DNA of 64,000 nucleotides from Anaerocolumna chitinilytica. GTDB taxonomy: Bacteria; Bacillota; Clostridia; Lachnospirales; Lachnospiraceae. The position numbers were made by a program, and so were the translations under genes. The notes below the pieces were generated by a model. The model had not been told where the DNA came from and did no database searches. It saw nothing but the letters and a program-made list of their open reading frames with translations. Each line of letters starts with the position of its first letter. Position 1 is the stretch's first letter. Below, in pieces: positions 26,699 through 36,205 of this stretch. The stretch lies in the NCBI RefSeq assembly GCF_014218355.1, contig NZ_AP023368.1:872001-936000 (forward strand), read 5' to 3'.

Positions 26699-27532
26699 AT
26701 GGGAATACTATTCGTTTGTGAAGAAAATAAAGCAAAGCTTCCTTACCGCTTTATGGTAACTGATACTAGTATTTTTACAGCGGAAGAACTTTTTTATTAT
26801 ATCTATCATAATTTTTTTCTTTTAACCGATGAATTATATGATGAGATTTTTTTGACTTGGCTGGAACAAGAATTACAACTAAGTGAGAAAGCAGCTGGAA
26901 TAAGAGAAATTAAAAAAAGCTTTTCCGGATATGATGCATTAATAGAAGCAGCTTCCATTCTTCTTTCAGAGGTTAATATATATACCCCTGATGAAGTGAA
27001 GGAGTTTTTGATACGACAGAGAGAAAGAAAGAATGTATCTCCTTCAGAATTAGCCTTAAAAAGAGCAGAATCTTTTCTTGACCATAACAGATACTATGAA
27101 GCAGGAAGAATTTATGAAACCTTGTTAGCGGGAGATGTAATGAATGCTGTTGTAAAAGAAGAAGCCGGAAGGCTCTGGCATAACCTGGGTGTCTGCAAGC
27201 TTTATACGGAAGGCTTCAAGGAAGCCGCGAAGCATTTTAAACGAGCTTACGAGATGACGGGAGAGGAAGTGTCGAAAAGGCAGTATTTGATTTGCTGTAT
27301 TCTTTGCGAAGAAGAATCTTCCCTGCAGAGCGAGGAAGGAATAGAGGAAGCTTATATAGAGGATATTAGAAAAGATATTCAAAATAGTATAATACAGTAT
27401 AACTCTTCAACAGAGTATCAGAGACTTGAAGAATTAAAGGAAGTTAAAAGCAGTGGTAATTTAGTAGAGTTCGTGCAGGGAGTCAAGGAATTGATAGAGG
27501 CTTATAAAAAAGAATTCCGGTCGGAATTTTAG
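26699..27532 (+). CDS. TPR-containing protein of the unknown operon
   Basis: A 277-residue, mainly helical soluble protein with no recognised catalytic domain. Residues of about 120-200 contain TPR-like helices (ESFLDHNRYYEAGRIYETLL, then LWHNLGVCKLYTEGFKEAAKHF). The N-terminal third (GILFVCEENKAKLPYRFM, FTAEELFYYIYHNFFLL) recurs in proteins next to DUF5716-like genes in related genomes, as far as I recall. It begins 19 bases after the Hsp70-like gene and ends 27 bases before the coiled-coil gene. It is probably an adaptor binding the ATPase or the large partner, by inference only. Confidence 0.7.
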   Translation: MGILFVCEENKAKLPYRFMVTDTSIFTAEELFYYIYHNFFLLTDELYDEIFLTWLEQELQLSEKAAGIREIKKSFSGYDALIEAASILLSEVNIYTPDEVKEFLIRQRERKNVSPSELALKRAESFLDHNRYYEAGRIYETLLAGDVMNAVVKEEAGRLWHNLGVCKLYTEGFKEAAKHFKRAYEMTGEEVSKRQYLICCILCEEESSLQSEEGIEEAYIEDIRKDIQNSIIQYNSSTEYQRLEELKEVKSSGNLVEFVQGVKELIEAYKKEFRSEF

Positions 27533-27559
27533 GCAGCACAAGCACAGAGGAGAACAGGC

Positions 27560-28735
27560 ATGGCGTTTTGGAAGCGTAAAAATAAAGGTAAGGACAACCT
27601 AAATAAGGATGAGAATCTTTCGGGGCCAGCGGGACTTACTGCCCAGTTAACGGAAGCAGACTACCGGACATTAAAGAGAAGCTTTATTGAAGAAAGCTGT
27701 GACCAGGTTGTGGAAAGTACACTTCAGGGTCAGGAGTTGAAGGCAGAATTTCAAGCGGTAACAGCCTATATCAGCGATATTCAAAAAATCGAAGGCCTTA
27801 ATCGCGAGGATAGGGAACTGGTGAATGACCTTGCCAGAAAAATAATCACCCTGTCAAAAGACCGGGAAAGATATAAGAAGGGTATCAGGAAGATTAAAGA
27901 TACTCATTATCTGAACATGGCAAAGTTTGAAGAGAGCGTGCCAAGAGATTTAAAGAAGATGAAATACTGGGAAGAATACAGCGTCAATATTCAAAATGAC
28001 TTTAAGTATCTGGAGAGTGAAAAAACCGCTCTTCACCACCAGATATTGGAGGTGGAATCAAACCAGAAGACCCTTGGTACCATAGGAATTACCACCTGTA
28101 TACTTTCTGTACTGCTATTCCTGGTGTTCATATGGATAAATAGGAAGGCTGGCGCTAATATGCAGCTGCCCTTTATGCTGACCATAGCCATGGATGCCGC
28201 CGCAGCCGCTTATATTTTTCTGCGTTCTAAGGAAAACAAAAAAGAAATGGCAGAAACAGAAAAGAAATTAAACCGGGCCATTCTTTTATTAAATAAAGTA
28301 CGTATCAAATATGTTAATAATACCAATGCTCTGGATTATTGCTACGCAAAGTATTTGGTAGACAGTCAGGCTAAACTTGAAATAATGTGGGAACAATACC
28401 AAAAAGAAAAAGAAGATGAAAATCAGTATAAATTAAGCAAAGATCAGTTGGAGTATTATAAAAAGGAATTAATTGCCCGTTTAAAGGAGGCCAGAGTAAC
28501 CGACGCGAAAATATGGATCCACCAGTTGGAAGCGCTTCTTACCCCGGCAGAAATGGAAACAGTAAATACAGCACTCATTGAGAGAAGGCATAAGGTTAAG
28601 GAACAGATCGATCAGAACAGTACTCTGAAAGATAAATGTATAGAAGAAATAGAAAAATTTACAAAAGAAAATGAAGAAAACAAGATTTATGTAGCTGAGC
28701 TTCTAAAAAAGAAGGGAATCGCTCTTGACATATAG
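27560..28735 (+). CDS. Membrane-anchored coiled-coil protein of the unknown operon
   Basis: A 391-residue protein with two long charged helical stretches around a central pair of membrane segments at about residues 172-215 (IGITTCILSVLLFLVFIWI and FMLTIAMDAAAAAYIFL). The flanking regions are rich in Lys and Glu with heptad-like spacing, indicating coiled coils on both sides, probably both cytoplasmic. No enzyme motif is seen. It is the last gene of the unknown operon; its final codons contain the -35 box of the valS promoter. It could tether the Hsp70-like/TPR complex to the membrane. Confidence 0.72.
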   Translation: MAFWKRKNKGKDNLNKDENLSGPAGLTAQLTEADYRTLKRSFIEESCDQVVESTLQGQELKAEFQAVTAYISDIQKIEGLNREDRELVNDLARKIITLSKDRERYKKGIRKIKDTHYLNMAKFEESVPRDLKKMKYWEEYSVNIQNDFKYLESEKTALHHQILEVESNQKTLGTIGITTCILSVLLFLVFIWINRKAGANMQLPFMLTIAMDAAAAAYIFLRSKENKKEMAETEKKLNRAILLLNKVRIKYVNNTNALDYCYAKYLVDSQAKLEIMWEQYQKEKEDENQYKLSKDQLEYYKKELIARLKEARVTDAKIWIHQLEALLTPAEMETVNTALIERRHKVKEQIDQNSTLKDKCIEEIEKFTKENEENKIYVAELLKKKGIALDI

Positions 28736-28753
28736 ACAAAGTTTTCATATGAT
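28725..28753 (+). promoter_or_regulatory. valS promoter
   Basis: Consensus TTGACA at 28725-28730, inside the last codons of the preceding gene, and TATGAT at 28748-28753 are 17 bases apart, just before the T-box leader. A TATAAT at 28769-28774 without a good -35 is an alternative. Confidence 0.68.
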
Positions 28754-28789
28754 ATTCATAGTTGTTGTATAATCGAATAATGCAAATGT

Positions 28790-29014
28790 TATGATGGAGA
28801 GGATTAGATAGGTAAGTGTACCAGAGAGGACAGTTCATAGGCTGAAAGACTGTTTTACTTACTGCTTGTTGAAGGTAGCTCCTAAACTGTGTCTTTGAAG
28901 AAGAGTAGGAGATACCGGGAAATCCCGTTACAGAGTAAAAGGCAGCTTATTTATTTTGCTGTAAATAAAGGTGGTACCACGGTTCTTCGTCCTTTTTGGC
29001 GGGGAACTTTTTTT
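28790..29014 (+). promoter_or_regulatory. T-box riboswitch leader of valS
   Basis: The leader has the T-box parts in order: AGAGAG and GGCTGAAAG stem I motifs (about 28822-28848), a specifier region GAAGGTAGC at 28871-28879, and the T-box core AAAGGTGGTACCAC at 28967-28980. The core is followed by a terminator stem (GTTCTTCGTC with GGCGGGGAAC, about 28982-29005) and a seven-T run. Uncharged tRNA binding should favour the antiterminator and let valS be made. A valine GTA specifier fits at 28875-28877; a GGT reading directly after GAA is possible by position alone. Confidence 0.9.
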
Positions 29015-29177
29015 ATTGTCCGGAATGAACAGGAAAGGGCAGTTAAAATAGCAAAATCAGCTTGGTTAATCCCATAAACAGATGGATAAGAATATCGAGA
29101 ATCAGAAAGATTAACACCCATTAAGCAAATTCTATAGGTTAACAAAAATAGTATGAAGTAAAATCAGGAGGAAGAAA

Positions 29178-31835
29178 ATGAAGAAAGAATTGGAAAAAAC
29201 CTATAATCCTGCGGACATTGAGGATAGACTCTATTCCAAGTGGATAAATAAGAAATATTTTAAGGCGGAAGTGGATAGATCAAAAAAACCTTTCACAATC
29301 GTAATGCCTCCCCCAAATATTACAGGACAGCTTCATATGGGGCATGCACTGGATAATACCATGCAGGACATCCTTACCAGATTTAAAAGAATGCAAGGCT
29401 TCAATGCGCTTTGGCAGCCGGGAACGGACCATGCCAGCATTGCTACAGAAGTAAAAATTATAGAACAGTTAAAAAAAGAAGGAATTGACAAAAAAGACCT
29501 TGGCCGAGATGGTTTCTTAGAGAGAGCCTGGCAGTGGAAAGAGGAGTACGGCGGACGTATCATCAGTCAGTTAAAGAAAATGGGCTCTTCCTGTGACTGG
29601 GACAGAGAACGTTTTACAATGGATGAAGGATGTTCCGAGGCAGTAGAAGAGGTATTTTTAAGACTTTATGAAAAAGGCTTGATTTATAAGGGCTCCCGTA
29701 TAATTAACTGGTGTCCGGTATGCAAGACCAGTATCTCTGATGCTGAGGTGGAGCATGAGGAACAGGCAGGTCATTTCTGGCATATTCTCTACCCCATAGC
29801 AGGAACAGAAGATTTTCTGGAAGTTGCCACTACCAGACCGGAGACCATGCTGGGAGATGTTGCGGTTGCAGTACATCCCGATGATGAACGTTATAAAGCT
29901 TTAATTGGAAAGAATGTTATTCTGCCCTTCTTAAACAAAGAAATTCCTATAATTGCGGATACCTATGTAGATAAGGAATTCGGAACAGGTGTTGTAAAAA
30001 TAACTCCCGCTCATGACCCCAACGATTTTGAAGTTGGCAAGAGACATGGTCTGGAACAGATTAATATTATGAATGATGACGCCACTATCAACGAAAAAGG
30101 CGGTAAATTCGCTGGTATGGACCGTTATGCAGCCAGAAAGCTTATGGTAAAAGAGCTGGAGGAAATGGGCCTTTTAAAGAAAGTGGAAGACCATACCCAT
30201 AATGTTGGTATCCATGACAGATGTAATACAACAGTAGAACCGCTGATAAAACAGCAGTGGTTTGTTAAGATGGATGAGCTGATTAAGCCTGCAGTGGAGG
30301 CGGTTAAGAGCGGTGAAATTGCTTTTGTACCGGAGCGTTTTGATAAGATCTATTTTAACTGGACGGATAATATCAGAGACTGGTGTATTTCCAGACAGCT
30401 TTGGTGGGGACACAGAATACCTGCCTACTATTGCAAGGAATGCGGTGAGGTAATCGTAGCAAGAGAAATGCCGGATGTGTGCCCGAAATGCGGTCATACC
30501 CACTTCAGGCAGGATGAGGATACGCTGGATACCTGGTTTAGTTCCGCCCTCTGGCCTTTTTCCACCCTGGGCTGGCCAAAGAAGACGGAGGACCTTGATT
30601 ATTTCTATCCTACCAACGTATTGGTAACCGGCTATGACATTATCTTCTTCTGGGTAATCCGTATGGTATTTTCCGGCTATGAGTATACCGGAAAAGCTCC
30701 TTTTCAGAAGGTGCTTATCCACGGACTTGTAAGGGATTCCTTAGGCAGAAAGATGAGCAAGTCCTTAGGAAATGGTATTGATCCTCTTGAAATTATTGAT
30801 AAATATGGAGCAGATGCGCTGCGTCTAACTTTGATAACCGGAAATGCTCCCGGTAATGACATGCGTTTTTATTTGGAAAGAGTGGAAGCCAGCAGAAATT
30901 TTGCCAATAAGGTATGGAATGCCTCCCGCTTTATTATGATGAATCTGGAAAAGGCGGAAAGCGAAGGAAAAGAAGAAATTCACCTGACTCAAGCAGATAA
31001 ATGGATACTTTCAAAATGCAATACGTTAGTAAAAGAAGTAACCGAGAATATGGAGAATTTTGAGCTTGGTATTGCAGTTCAGAAGATATATGACTTTATC
31101 TGGGAGGAATTCTGCGATTGGTATATAGAGATGGTAAAACCCAGACTTTACAGTGATACCGATGAGACAAAGAGTGCGGCAATTCATACTTTAAAACAAG
31201 TGCTTATAACCTCCTTGAAGCTGCTTCATCCTTATATGCCCTTTATCACGGAAGAAATCTATTGTACCCTGAAAGAAGCAGAAGGAAAAGACGGAGAAGA
31301 TGTCTCCATTATGATAGCTGACTGGCCTGTTTTTGATGAAAAGCTTGGCTTTACCCAGGAGGAAGAAGCCGTAGAATTAATAAAAGCAGCCGTAAAGGGC
31401 ATTCGTACCGTTCGTACCGGAATGAATGTTCCGCCGTCAAAGAAAGCATCTGTTATTATAGTGACAGAGAGCGGCAGAATTGCCGAAATCTTTGAGAACA
31501 GTAAAGCTTTCTTTGCAACCCTTGCCTTTGCTTCAGAAGTTAAGATTCAAAAGGATACCGATGGAATTCCATCTGATGCGGTAACAGCACTTATACCGGA
31601 AGCAGTTATATATATGCCTTTTGCTGAACTTGTAGATATCGAGAAGGAGATCGAAAGATTAACCCAGGAGAGAGAACGTCTTAAAGGGGAATTAAACCGT
31701 GTTACCGGAATGTTATCCAATGAGAAATTTGTAAGTAAAGCACCGGAAGCAAAGATTCTGGAAGAAAAGGAAAAGCTGGCTAAATATACTCAGCTTATGG
31801 AACAGGTAGAGGAACGCCTTAAAACTCTGAAATAA
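29178..31835 (+). CDS. valS: Valine--tRNA ligase
   Basis: A class I aminoacyl-tRNA synthetase of 885 residues, the normal length. It charges tRNA(Val) and edits threonine. Seen motifs: the HIGH-type sequence GQLHMGHAL near residue 52, CP1 editing-domain segments ([23 protein letters not shown]), zinc-type cysteine pairs CPVC, CKEC and CPKC, KMSKS at residues 525-529, an anticodon-binding domain, and the C-terminal coiled-coil arm typical of ValRS ([17 protein letters not shown]). AGGAGGAAG precedes the ATG. Expression is governed by the T-box leader. Confidence 0.98.
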   Translation: MKKELEKTYNPADIEDRLYSKWINKKYFKAEVDRSKKPFTIVMPPPNITGQLHMGHALDNTMQDILTRFKRMQGFNALWQPGTDHASIATEVKIIEQLKKEGIDKKDLGRDGFLERAWQWKEEYGGRIISQLKKMGSSCDWDRERFTMDEGCSEAVEEVFLRLYEKGLIYKGSRIINWCPVCKTSISDAEVEHEEQAGHFWHILYPIAGTEDFLEVATTRPETMLGDVAVAVHPDDERYKALIGKNVILPFLNKEIPIIADTYVDKEFGTGVVKITPAHDPNDFEVGKRHGLEQINIMNDDATINEKGGKFAGMDRYAARKLMVKELEEMGLLKKVEDHTHNVGIHDRCNTTVEPLIKQQWFVKMDELIKPAVEAVKSGEIAFVPERFDKIYFNWTDNIRDWCISRQLWWGHRIPAYYCKECGEVIVAREMPDVCPKCGHTHFRQDEDTLDTWFSSALWPFSTLGWPKKTEDLDYFYPTNVLVTGYDIIFFWVIRMVFSGYEYTGKAPFQKVLIHGLVRDSLGRKMSKSLGNGIDPLEIIDKYGADALRLTLITGNAPGNDMRFYLERVEASRNFANKVWNASRFIMMNLEKAESEGKEEIHLTQADKWILSKCNTLVKEVTENMENFELGIAVQKIYDFIWEEFCDWYIEMVKPRLYSDTDETKSAAIHTLKQVLITSLKLLHPYMPFITEEIYCTLKEAEGKDGEDVSIMIADWPVFDEKLGFTQEEEAVELIKAAVKGIRTVRTGMNVPPSKKASVIIVTESGRIAEIFENSKAFFATLAFASEVKIQKDTDGIPSDAVTALIPEAVIYMPFAELVDIEKEIERLTQERERLKGELNRVTGMLSNEKFVSKAPEAKILEEKEKLAKYTQLMEQVEERLKTLK

Positions 31836-31857
31836 ATAGCAGCAAACCCACTAAAAT

Positions 31858-31974
31858 GGCAGCAGTTATTCCTAGAAGGTAAAATTACGCCAAACTCGCA
31901 TCAAAGTTATGGAATATGTAACACTGTGCGCTCAAAGATGGTATAATTTAACCTAGTCATAACTGCTGCCTTTT
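31858..31974 (+). terminator. Long stem-loop downstream of valS
   Basis: GGCAGCAGTTAT at 31858-31869 pairs perfectly with ATAACTGCTGCC at 31959-31970, followed by TTTT, and partial complementarity extends inward on both arms. The enclosed 89 bases hold no gene. It probably ends the valS transcript. From 31975 to 32260 I see no further feature. Confidence 0.5.
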
Positions 31975-32260
31975 CAATGTCGTAGATTTTTATTATATAA
32001 ATATACTTGATTTTTAGCCATATTATGGGTAAGATAATGTTAATAGAGAAGTAAACAGGAGGATGTTTTTCAACATCTTGATTTAAGTACGTTTCAGGTT
32101 GAGTGTAACTTATAGAGCGCATCACACAATTTTCACTTTGATTTTAGTATACACGAAAGCACATTACATGGAAGGTTAGGTTGAAAAGACAAAAGACAGT
32201 TTTCAACTGCGGATTCAGGAATATAAAATCGAAGATTTAATATTCACGAAAGGGGTTAAT

Positions 32261-32404
32261 ATGATTAATTTTGATGAAGAAATCGCCAAATTCCAGCCAA
32301 GCCTTGAGGTCGATCAGGCGGAAGAGGTAATACACAGCAATGACTTATCTGATATAACAGATATTATTAAAACGATGCTGAAGGAAATTAAGGATAGAAA
32401 ATAA
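32261..32404 (+). CDS. Small acidic protein (47 residues), unknown
   Basis: An ATG preceded by AAAGGGG opens a 47-codon frame that starts MINFDEEIAKFQPSLE and ends KTMLKEIKDRK. The product is acidic and helical, with no membrane segment. It ends 75 bases before the zinc-ribbon/TPR gene on the same strand and is probably cotranscribed with it. Coding status rests on the good ribosome site, protein-like composition and position. Confidence 0.6.
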   Translation: MINFDEEIAKFQPSLEVDQAEEVIHSNDLSDITDIIKTMLKEIKDRK

Positions 32405-32479
32405 AGGAAAGGAAGCCACGAAAAGCAAATCCACTTTTGATTCAATGAACATTGTTCGGGATAGTGGCGGGAAAAAAAC

Positions 32480-33883
32480 ATGATATGTCCTGCATGTAAC
32501 AAGAGCATACAGAGTAAGAATAACCGCTGTGAACACTGCGGTGAAGATATCACGGTTTATAAAAAAGTGAATATGATATCAAACAGGTATTACAATGAGG
32601 GGCTTGCGAAGTCAAAGGTGAGAGATCTATCCGGAGCTGCCGTTCTGCTTAAGAAAAGCCTTGAATTAAATAAAAGAAATACCGAAGCCAGAAATCTGCT
32701 GGGCTTAATTTACTATGAGATGGGTGAATCGGTAGCTGCTTTAAGTGAGTGGGTTATCAGTAAACATTTTCAGCAGGAGAGTAATGATGCAGACCGTTAT
32801 ATGGAGCTGGTACAGGCTAATCCAACAAGACTTGAGAACCTGAATCAGACTACTAAGAGATATAATGCTGCTCTTTTATCGGCAAAACAAGGAAACGAAG
32901 ATTTGGCTATTATTCAATTAAAAAAAGTAACCAGTTTAAATCCTCATTTCGTTAAGGCACTTCAATTATTAGCACTTTTATATATGAAGACCGGTGAGAT
33001 GGAGAAGGCACTAAAGAATCTGACGAAGGCAAGTAAGATTGATGTTTCCAATACTACCACCCTTCGTTACCTGAAAGAAATTAATTCCCTCATGAATACC
33101 TCAGAGGAAGAGGGAAAAACAGAAACGAAAGAAGAGCGTAAGGTCAGAACGGAACCAGTTGCCTTTTCTCACGCGCCTTATAAAGAAGATAAACCTAATA
33201 TATGGCCTTTTGTAAATCTGATTATCGGAATTGCGGTTGGTATTCTTGGTGCAGTATTCTTAGTTCTGCCAACGGCAAGAGACAATGTCCAGCGTGAATA
33301 TGAAGCTAAGATCAAAACGAACAGTGCAACAGTCAATGAGCTGCAGCAGAATTACGATTCACTTCAAAAAGATAAAGAAACCCAGGATGCAACCATAGCA
33401 GATTTAAATAAGCAGATTGATGAGTTAAAGGGGAGTCAGGTGGATGATTCTATCTACGACCAGTTATTTAAGACAGCATCCCTTTATGTCAGTGAATTGC
33501 AAAAGGGGAATGGGGCAGAGATTGATTATCTTTCTGTTGCCAATGAACTTGCCAAGACACAAAGTGATAAATTTGATAAACCCCAGGCATTGGACTTGTA
33601 CAATGAGATTAAGCAGGCAGTAGGAAGCAACGCTTCAGCAGCACTCTACGACAAAGGTCATGACCAGTATTCCTCAAGAAAATATGAGGATGCCTTAAAG
33701 AGCCTCTTAAGCGCTTATGAGTTAGATGATAAGAATGTTGATGCGGTATACTTTATTGCCAGAAGTTATCACCAGCTTGGTGATTATGAAAATGCAAAGA
33801 AATACTATAATCTCGTTGTTGATAAGTTCCCGGATTCCTGGCGTGTTAGTGATGCGAAGGAACGTCTGTCGAGTATTCAATAA
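32480..33883 (+). CDS. Zinc-ribbon, TPR-repeat membrane protein
   Basis: A 467-residue protein with a zinc ribbon at residues 2-21 (CPAC and CEHC), a first TPR block at about 30-200 (GLIYYEMGESVAALSEW, LLALLYMKTGEMEKALKNL), one membrane segment near residues 245-265 (PFVNLIIGIAVGILGAVFLVL), a coiled coil (VNELQQNYDSLQKDKE) and a second TPR block at the C-terminus (KYEDALKSLLSAYELDD, YFIARSYHQLGDYENAKKYY). This places TPR domains on both sides of the membrane, suggesting a scaffold joining cytoplasmic and external partners. No enzyme motif is seen. It is upstream of spoIIA but separated by a terminator. Confidence 0.82.
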   Translation: MICPACNKSIQSKNNRCEHCGEDITVYKKVNMISNRYYNEGLAKSKVRDLSGAAVLLKKSLELNKRNTEARNLLGLIYYEMGESVAALSEWVISKHFQQESNDADRYMELVQANPTRLENLNQTTKRYNAALLSAKQGNEDLAIIQLKKVTSLNPHFVKALQLLALLYMKTGEMEKALKNLTKASKIDVSNTTTLRYLKEINSLMNTSEEEGKTETKEERKVRTEPVAFSHAPYKEDKPNIWPFVNLIIGIAVGILGAVFLVLPTARDNVQREYEAKIKTNSATVNELQQNYDSLQKDKETQDATIADLNKQIDELKGSQVDDSIYDQLFKTASLYVSELQKGNGAEIDYLSVANELAKTQSDKFDKPQALDLYNEIKQAVGSNASAALYDKGHDQYSSRKYEDALKSLLSAYELDDKNVDAVYFIARSYHQLGDYENAKKYYNLVVDKFPDSWRVSDAKERLSSIQ

Positions 33884-33920
33884 AGATTATAGCTTAACTG
33901 AATAGAATAATGAATCAAAA

Positions 33921-33963
33921 GAAAAGACAATTCCAAAAATTAGCAGGAATTGTCTTTTCTCAT
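33921..33963 (+). terminator. Rho-independent terminator before the spoIIA operon
   Basis: GAAAAGACAATTCC at 33921-33934 pairs perfectly with GGAATTGTCTTTTC at 33946-33959. Confidence 0.82.
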
Positions 33964-34127
33964 ATAGACGAAATGAAAAATATATGTTAAAATATGTAAA
34001 TGTAAACTTTTGGATTTTTGTAACGGTAAATCCGGCAAAAGAAAAGGTTTTTACAGAGAATGAAATATGGAACGGGTAAAGTTTTATTTCAAAAAGCGTA
34101 TGGTGTTTATCCGGAAAAGAGGTATGC

Positions 34128-34514
34128 ATGGAAAAAAAAGAGCCCTTAAAGAAGACAAGCATTACAAGCAGAAAGGAGGCTGCGGAATATCATATAAAGG
34201 ATAGGTGTCTTATTATTGAGGTAAAACAGGATTTAGACCATCATAATACTTTGTCTATCAGGGAACAGTCGGACAAGCTGCTTGATAGAGGACAGATAAA
34301 AAGTATTGTATTTGACTTCTCTGGGACTGATTTTATGGACAGTTCAGGAATTGGAGTCATAATGGGACGTTACAAGAGACTTACACTTTCCGGGGGGAAG
34401 ATATTTGTAACAGGAATTAACCACAATCTTGACAGAATATTCAGAATGTCCGGATTATATCGGATCGTTCCGAAATTCGATTCCATAGAAGAGGCGGTTG
34501 CCAGAGCCAGATAA
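34128..34514 (+). CDS. spoIIAA: Anti-sigma F factor antagonist
   Basis: SpoIIAA is the STAS-domain partner that, when unphosphorylated, frees sigma F from SpoIIAB in the forespore. The phosphorylated serine corresponds to Ser72 in TDFMDSSGIGVIMGRY. The protein has 128 residues, with about 14 more at the N-terminus than the Bacillus protein (rich in Lys, Ser and Thr). The ATG at 34128 is supported by AAAGAGG just upstream, so the extension seems real. It heads the spoIIAA-spoIIAB-sigF operon. Confidence 0.94.
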   Translation: MEKKEPLKKTSITSRKEAAEYHIKDRCLIIEVKQDLDHHNTLSIREQSDKLLDRGQIKSIVFDFSGTDFMDSSGIGVIMGRYKRLTLSGGKIFVTGINHNLDRIFRMSGLYRIVPKFDSIEEAVARAR

Positions 34515-34634
34515 TATAAATTTTCCACTTTTGATTGTCGAACATTCTGTTGCTGGCAGATATCTGATTGCTGGTGATAAACATGTTCACAGGGAGGTTT
34601 AATCGGGGAAAGGGATTTGAACAGGAGGATAAGT

Positions 34635-35054
34635 ATGGATACCAACGAAATGTTATTAGAATTTGACAGCAGGTCTGAAAATGAAAGCTTTGCAAGGTCC
34701 GTAGTAGCAAGCTTTGTAGCAAAGCTGGACCCGACACTGGAGGAGATTTCCGATATAAAAACTGCTGTATCAGAAGCTGTGACCAATGCAATTATTCATG
34801 GCTATGAAGGAACAAAAGGAAAAGTAGTTGTAGTATGCAGAATATTTGAGCATGAAGTTTATGTAGAGGTCCATGACCAGGGTAAGGGCATAAAGGATAT
34901 CAAGCAAGCTATGGTGCCGCTATTTACGACTAAGCCGGAGGAAGAAAGATCCGGTATGGGATTTTCATTTATGGAAGCCTTTATGGATGGTTTGGAAGTT
35001 GAGTCAGAAATGGGCAAGGGAACCATTGTTAAGATGAAGAAAAAAATCCATTAA
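34635..35054 (+). CDS. spoIIAB: Anti-sigma F factor (serine kinase)
   Basis: SpoIIAB binds and inhibits sigma F and phosphorylates SpoIIAA. This GHKL-type kinase of 139 residues shows the N box (SEAVTNAIIHGYEG), the G1 box (HDQGKGI) and the G2 box (ERSGMGFSFMEAF). The ATG at 34635 has AGGAGG at 34622-34627; a TTG at 34617 would read through that site. A gap of 120 bases separates it from spoIIAA, longer than usual, with no clear hairpin. Confidence 0.96.
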   Translation: MDTNEMLLEFDSRSENESFARSVVASFVAKLDPTLEEISDIKTAVSEAVTNAIIHGYEGTKGKVVVVCRIFEHEVYVEVHDQGKGIKDIKQAMVPLFTTKPEEERSGMGFSFMEAFMDGLEVESEMGKGTIVKMKKKIH

Positions 35055-35115
35055 GGTGCCAAGGCACTCATGGCGGTTATCCTGATAAAAAAGACGTCAG
35101 GAAGGAAGTGAAACG

Positions 35116-35829
35116 TTGGATACAATCGAACTAATCCGTTTATCACAAGCAGGTGATAAGGAGGCTAGAGATAGGGTAATAACGGAGAATATTGGATTGG
35201 TATGGAGTATAGTAAGAAGATTTATGTCAAGAGGCCATGAAACAGAGGATTTATTCCAGATAGGGAGCATAGGACTTATAAAAGCAATTGATAAATTTGA
35301 TATGTCCTATGATGTAAAGTTCTCCACCTATGCAGTACCAATGATAATGGGTGAAATAAAGAGATTTTTAAGGGATGATGGCGCCATTAAGGTTAGTCGT
35401 TCCATGAAGGAGACAGCCGGTAAGATACGTATCACCAGAGAAAAACTGGGAACTCTGTATGGGAGAGAACCAACCTTGGAAGAAATCAGTAAGGAGCTTA
35501 ATCTGGCAAAAGAAGAAGTGTTAATGGCTTTAGAATCAGGTGCAGAAGTAGAATCATTATACAAAACAATTTATCAAGGAGATGGTAATGCTATTTTTCT
35601 GATTGATAAATTAGAGCAGACAAATGATGAGAGCGAAAATATGATTGACAAGCTTGCATTGAAGGAAACAATAGCATCCCTGGATGAAAAGGATCAGGAA
35701 CTAATCAGGCTTCGATACTTTATGAATAGAACCCAGACAGATATCGCAAAAGAAATGGGAATATCCCAAGTGCAGGTATCCCGGCTGGAAAAGAAGATAC
35801 TTATGAAAATGAGAGAAAAAATGTCTTAA
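35116..35829 (+). CDS. sigF: RNA polymerase sigma-F factor
   Basis: Forespore-specific sigma factor of 237 residues that switches on early forespore genes. Region 2 reads NIGLVWSIVRRFMSRGHETEDLFQIGSIGLIKAIDKFD, with the -10 reading helix at KFSTYAVPMIMGEIKRFLRDDG; region 4 ends with TQTDIAKEMGISQVQVSRLEK. The start is a TTG at 35116 preceded by AGGAAGG. It closes the spoIIA operon, and a terminator follows before the spoVA genes. Confidence 0.97.
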   Translation: MDTIELIRLSQAGDKEARDRVITENIGLVWSIVRRFMSRGHETEDLFQIGSIGLIKAIDKFDMSYDVKFSTYAVPMIMGEIKRFLRDDGAIKVSRSMKETAGKIRITREKLGTLYGREPTLEEISKELNLAKEEVLMALESGAEVESLYKTIYQGDGNAIFLIDKLEQTNDESENMIDKLALKETIASLDEKDQELIRLRYFMNRTQTDIAKEMGISQVQVSRLEKKILMKMREKMS

Positions 35830-35922
35830 ACTGGATTACATTACCAGTATAGAATGCAGGAGTAAACAGATAATATCAGAGTAGATAGAAAATTCTACAA
35901 GTCAATCCACAAAAAATCGTAG

Positions 35923-35957
35923 AAAACAGCATCGCTGAAAAAGAGATGCTGTTTTTT
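35923..35957 (+). terminator. Rho-independent terminator of the spoIIA operon
   Basis: AAAACAGCATC at 35923-35933 pairs perfectly with GATGCTGTTTT at 35945-35955, with more T residues after it. Confidence 0.85.
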
Positions 35958-35989
35958 ATTTACAGTAAATTCGAAAGAGGATGAAAAGT

Positions 35990-36205
35990 ATGGCATTAAG
36001 ACAGAAGAGTTTATGGATATTTGCCGCTCTGCTCCTACTGATTGCAGCAGGTATCGTAATAGCTTATTTCACACAGGATACACAAAAGAATTTTCATAAA
36101 GGTACCTTTGTCTATGAAAGGGAATATGTAGAAACTGCACAAGCAATGTATGATTTTGAGGGGAAGGTGCAAAATGAAAAATACACGCCTGTATATAAAG
36201 ATTGA
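35990..36205 (+). CDS. Small single-pass membrane protein preceding spoVAA
   Basis: A 71-residue protein with one N-terminal membrane segment (LWIFAALLLLIAAGIVIAYF) and an outward-facing polar tail. AAAGAGG at 35974-35980 fits the ATG at 35990 better than the one at 35981. Its end overlaps spoVAA by 32 bases in another frame, so the two are translationally coupled and it belongs to the spoVA operon. It has no counterpart in the Bacillus operon that I recognise. Confidence 0.72.
   Translation: MALRQKSLWIFAALLLLIAAGIVIAYFTQDTQKNFHKGTFVYEREYVETAQAMYDFEGKVQNEKYTPVYKD

Noticed and set aside
34040..34080. Possible sigma-H promoter upstream of spoIIAA (AAAAGGTTTTT and GAATG)
   Set aside because: The spacing between the AGG-type -35 and GAAT is only about half of the 11-12 bases expected plus flanks, so the match is not credible.
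35840..35925. Possible sigma-G promoter before the spoVA genes (GAATG followed by ATAATAT)
   Set aside because: The downstream box does not match CATWMTA at the required distance.
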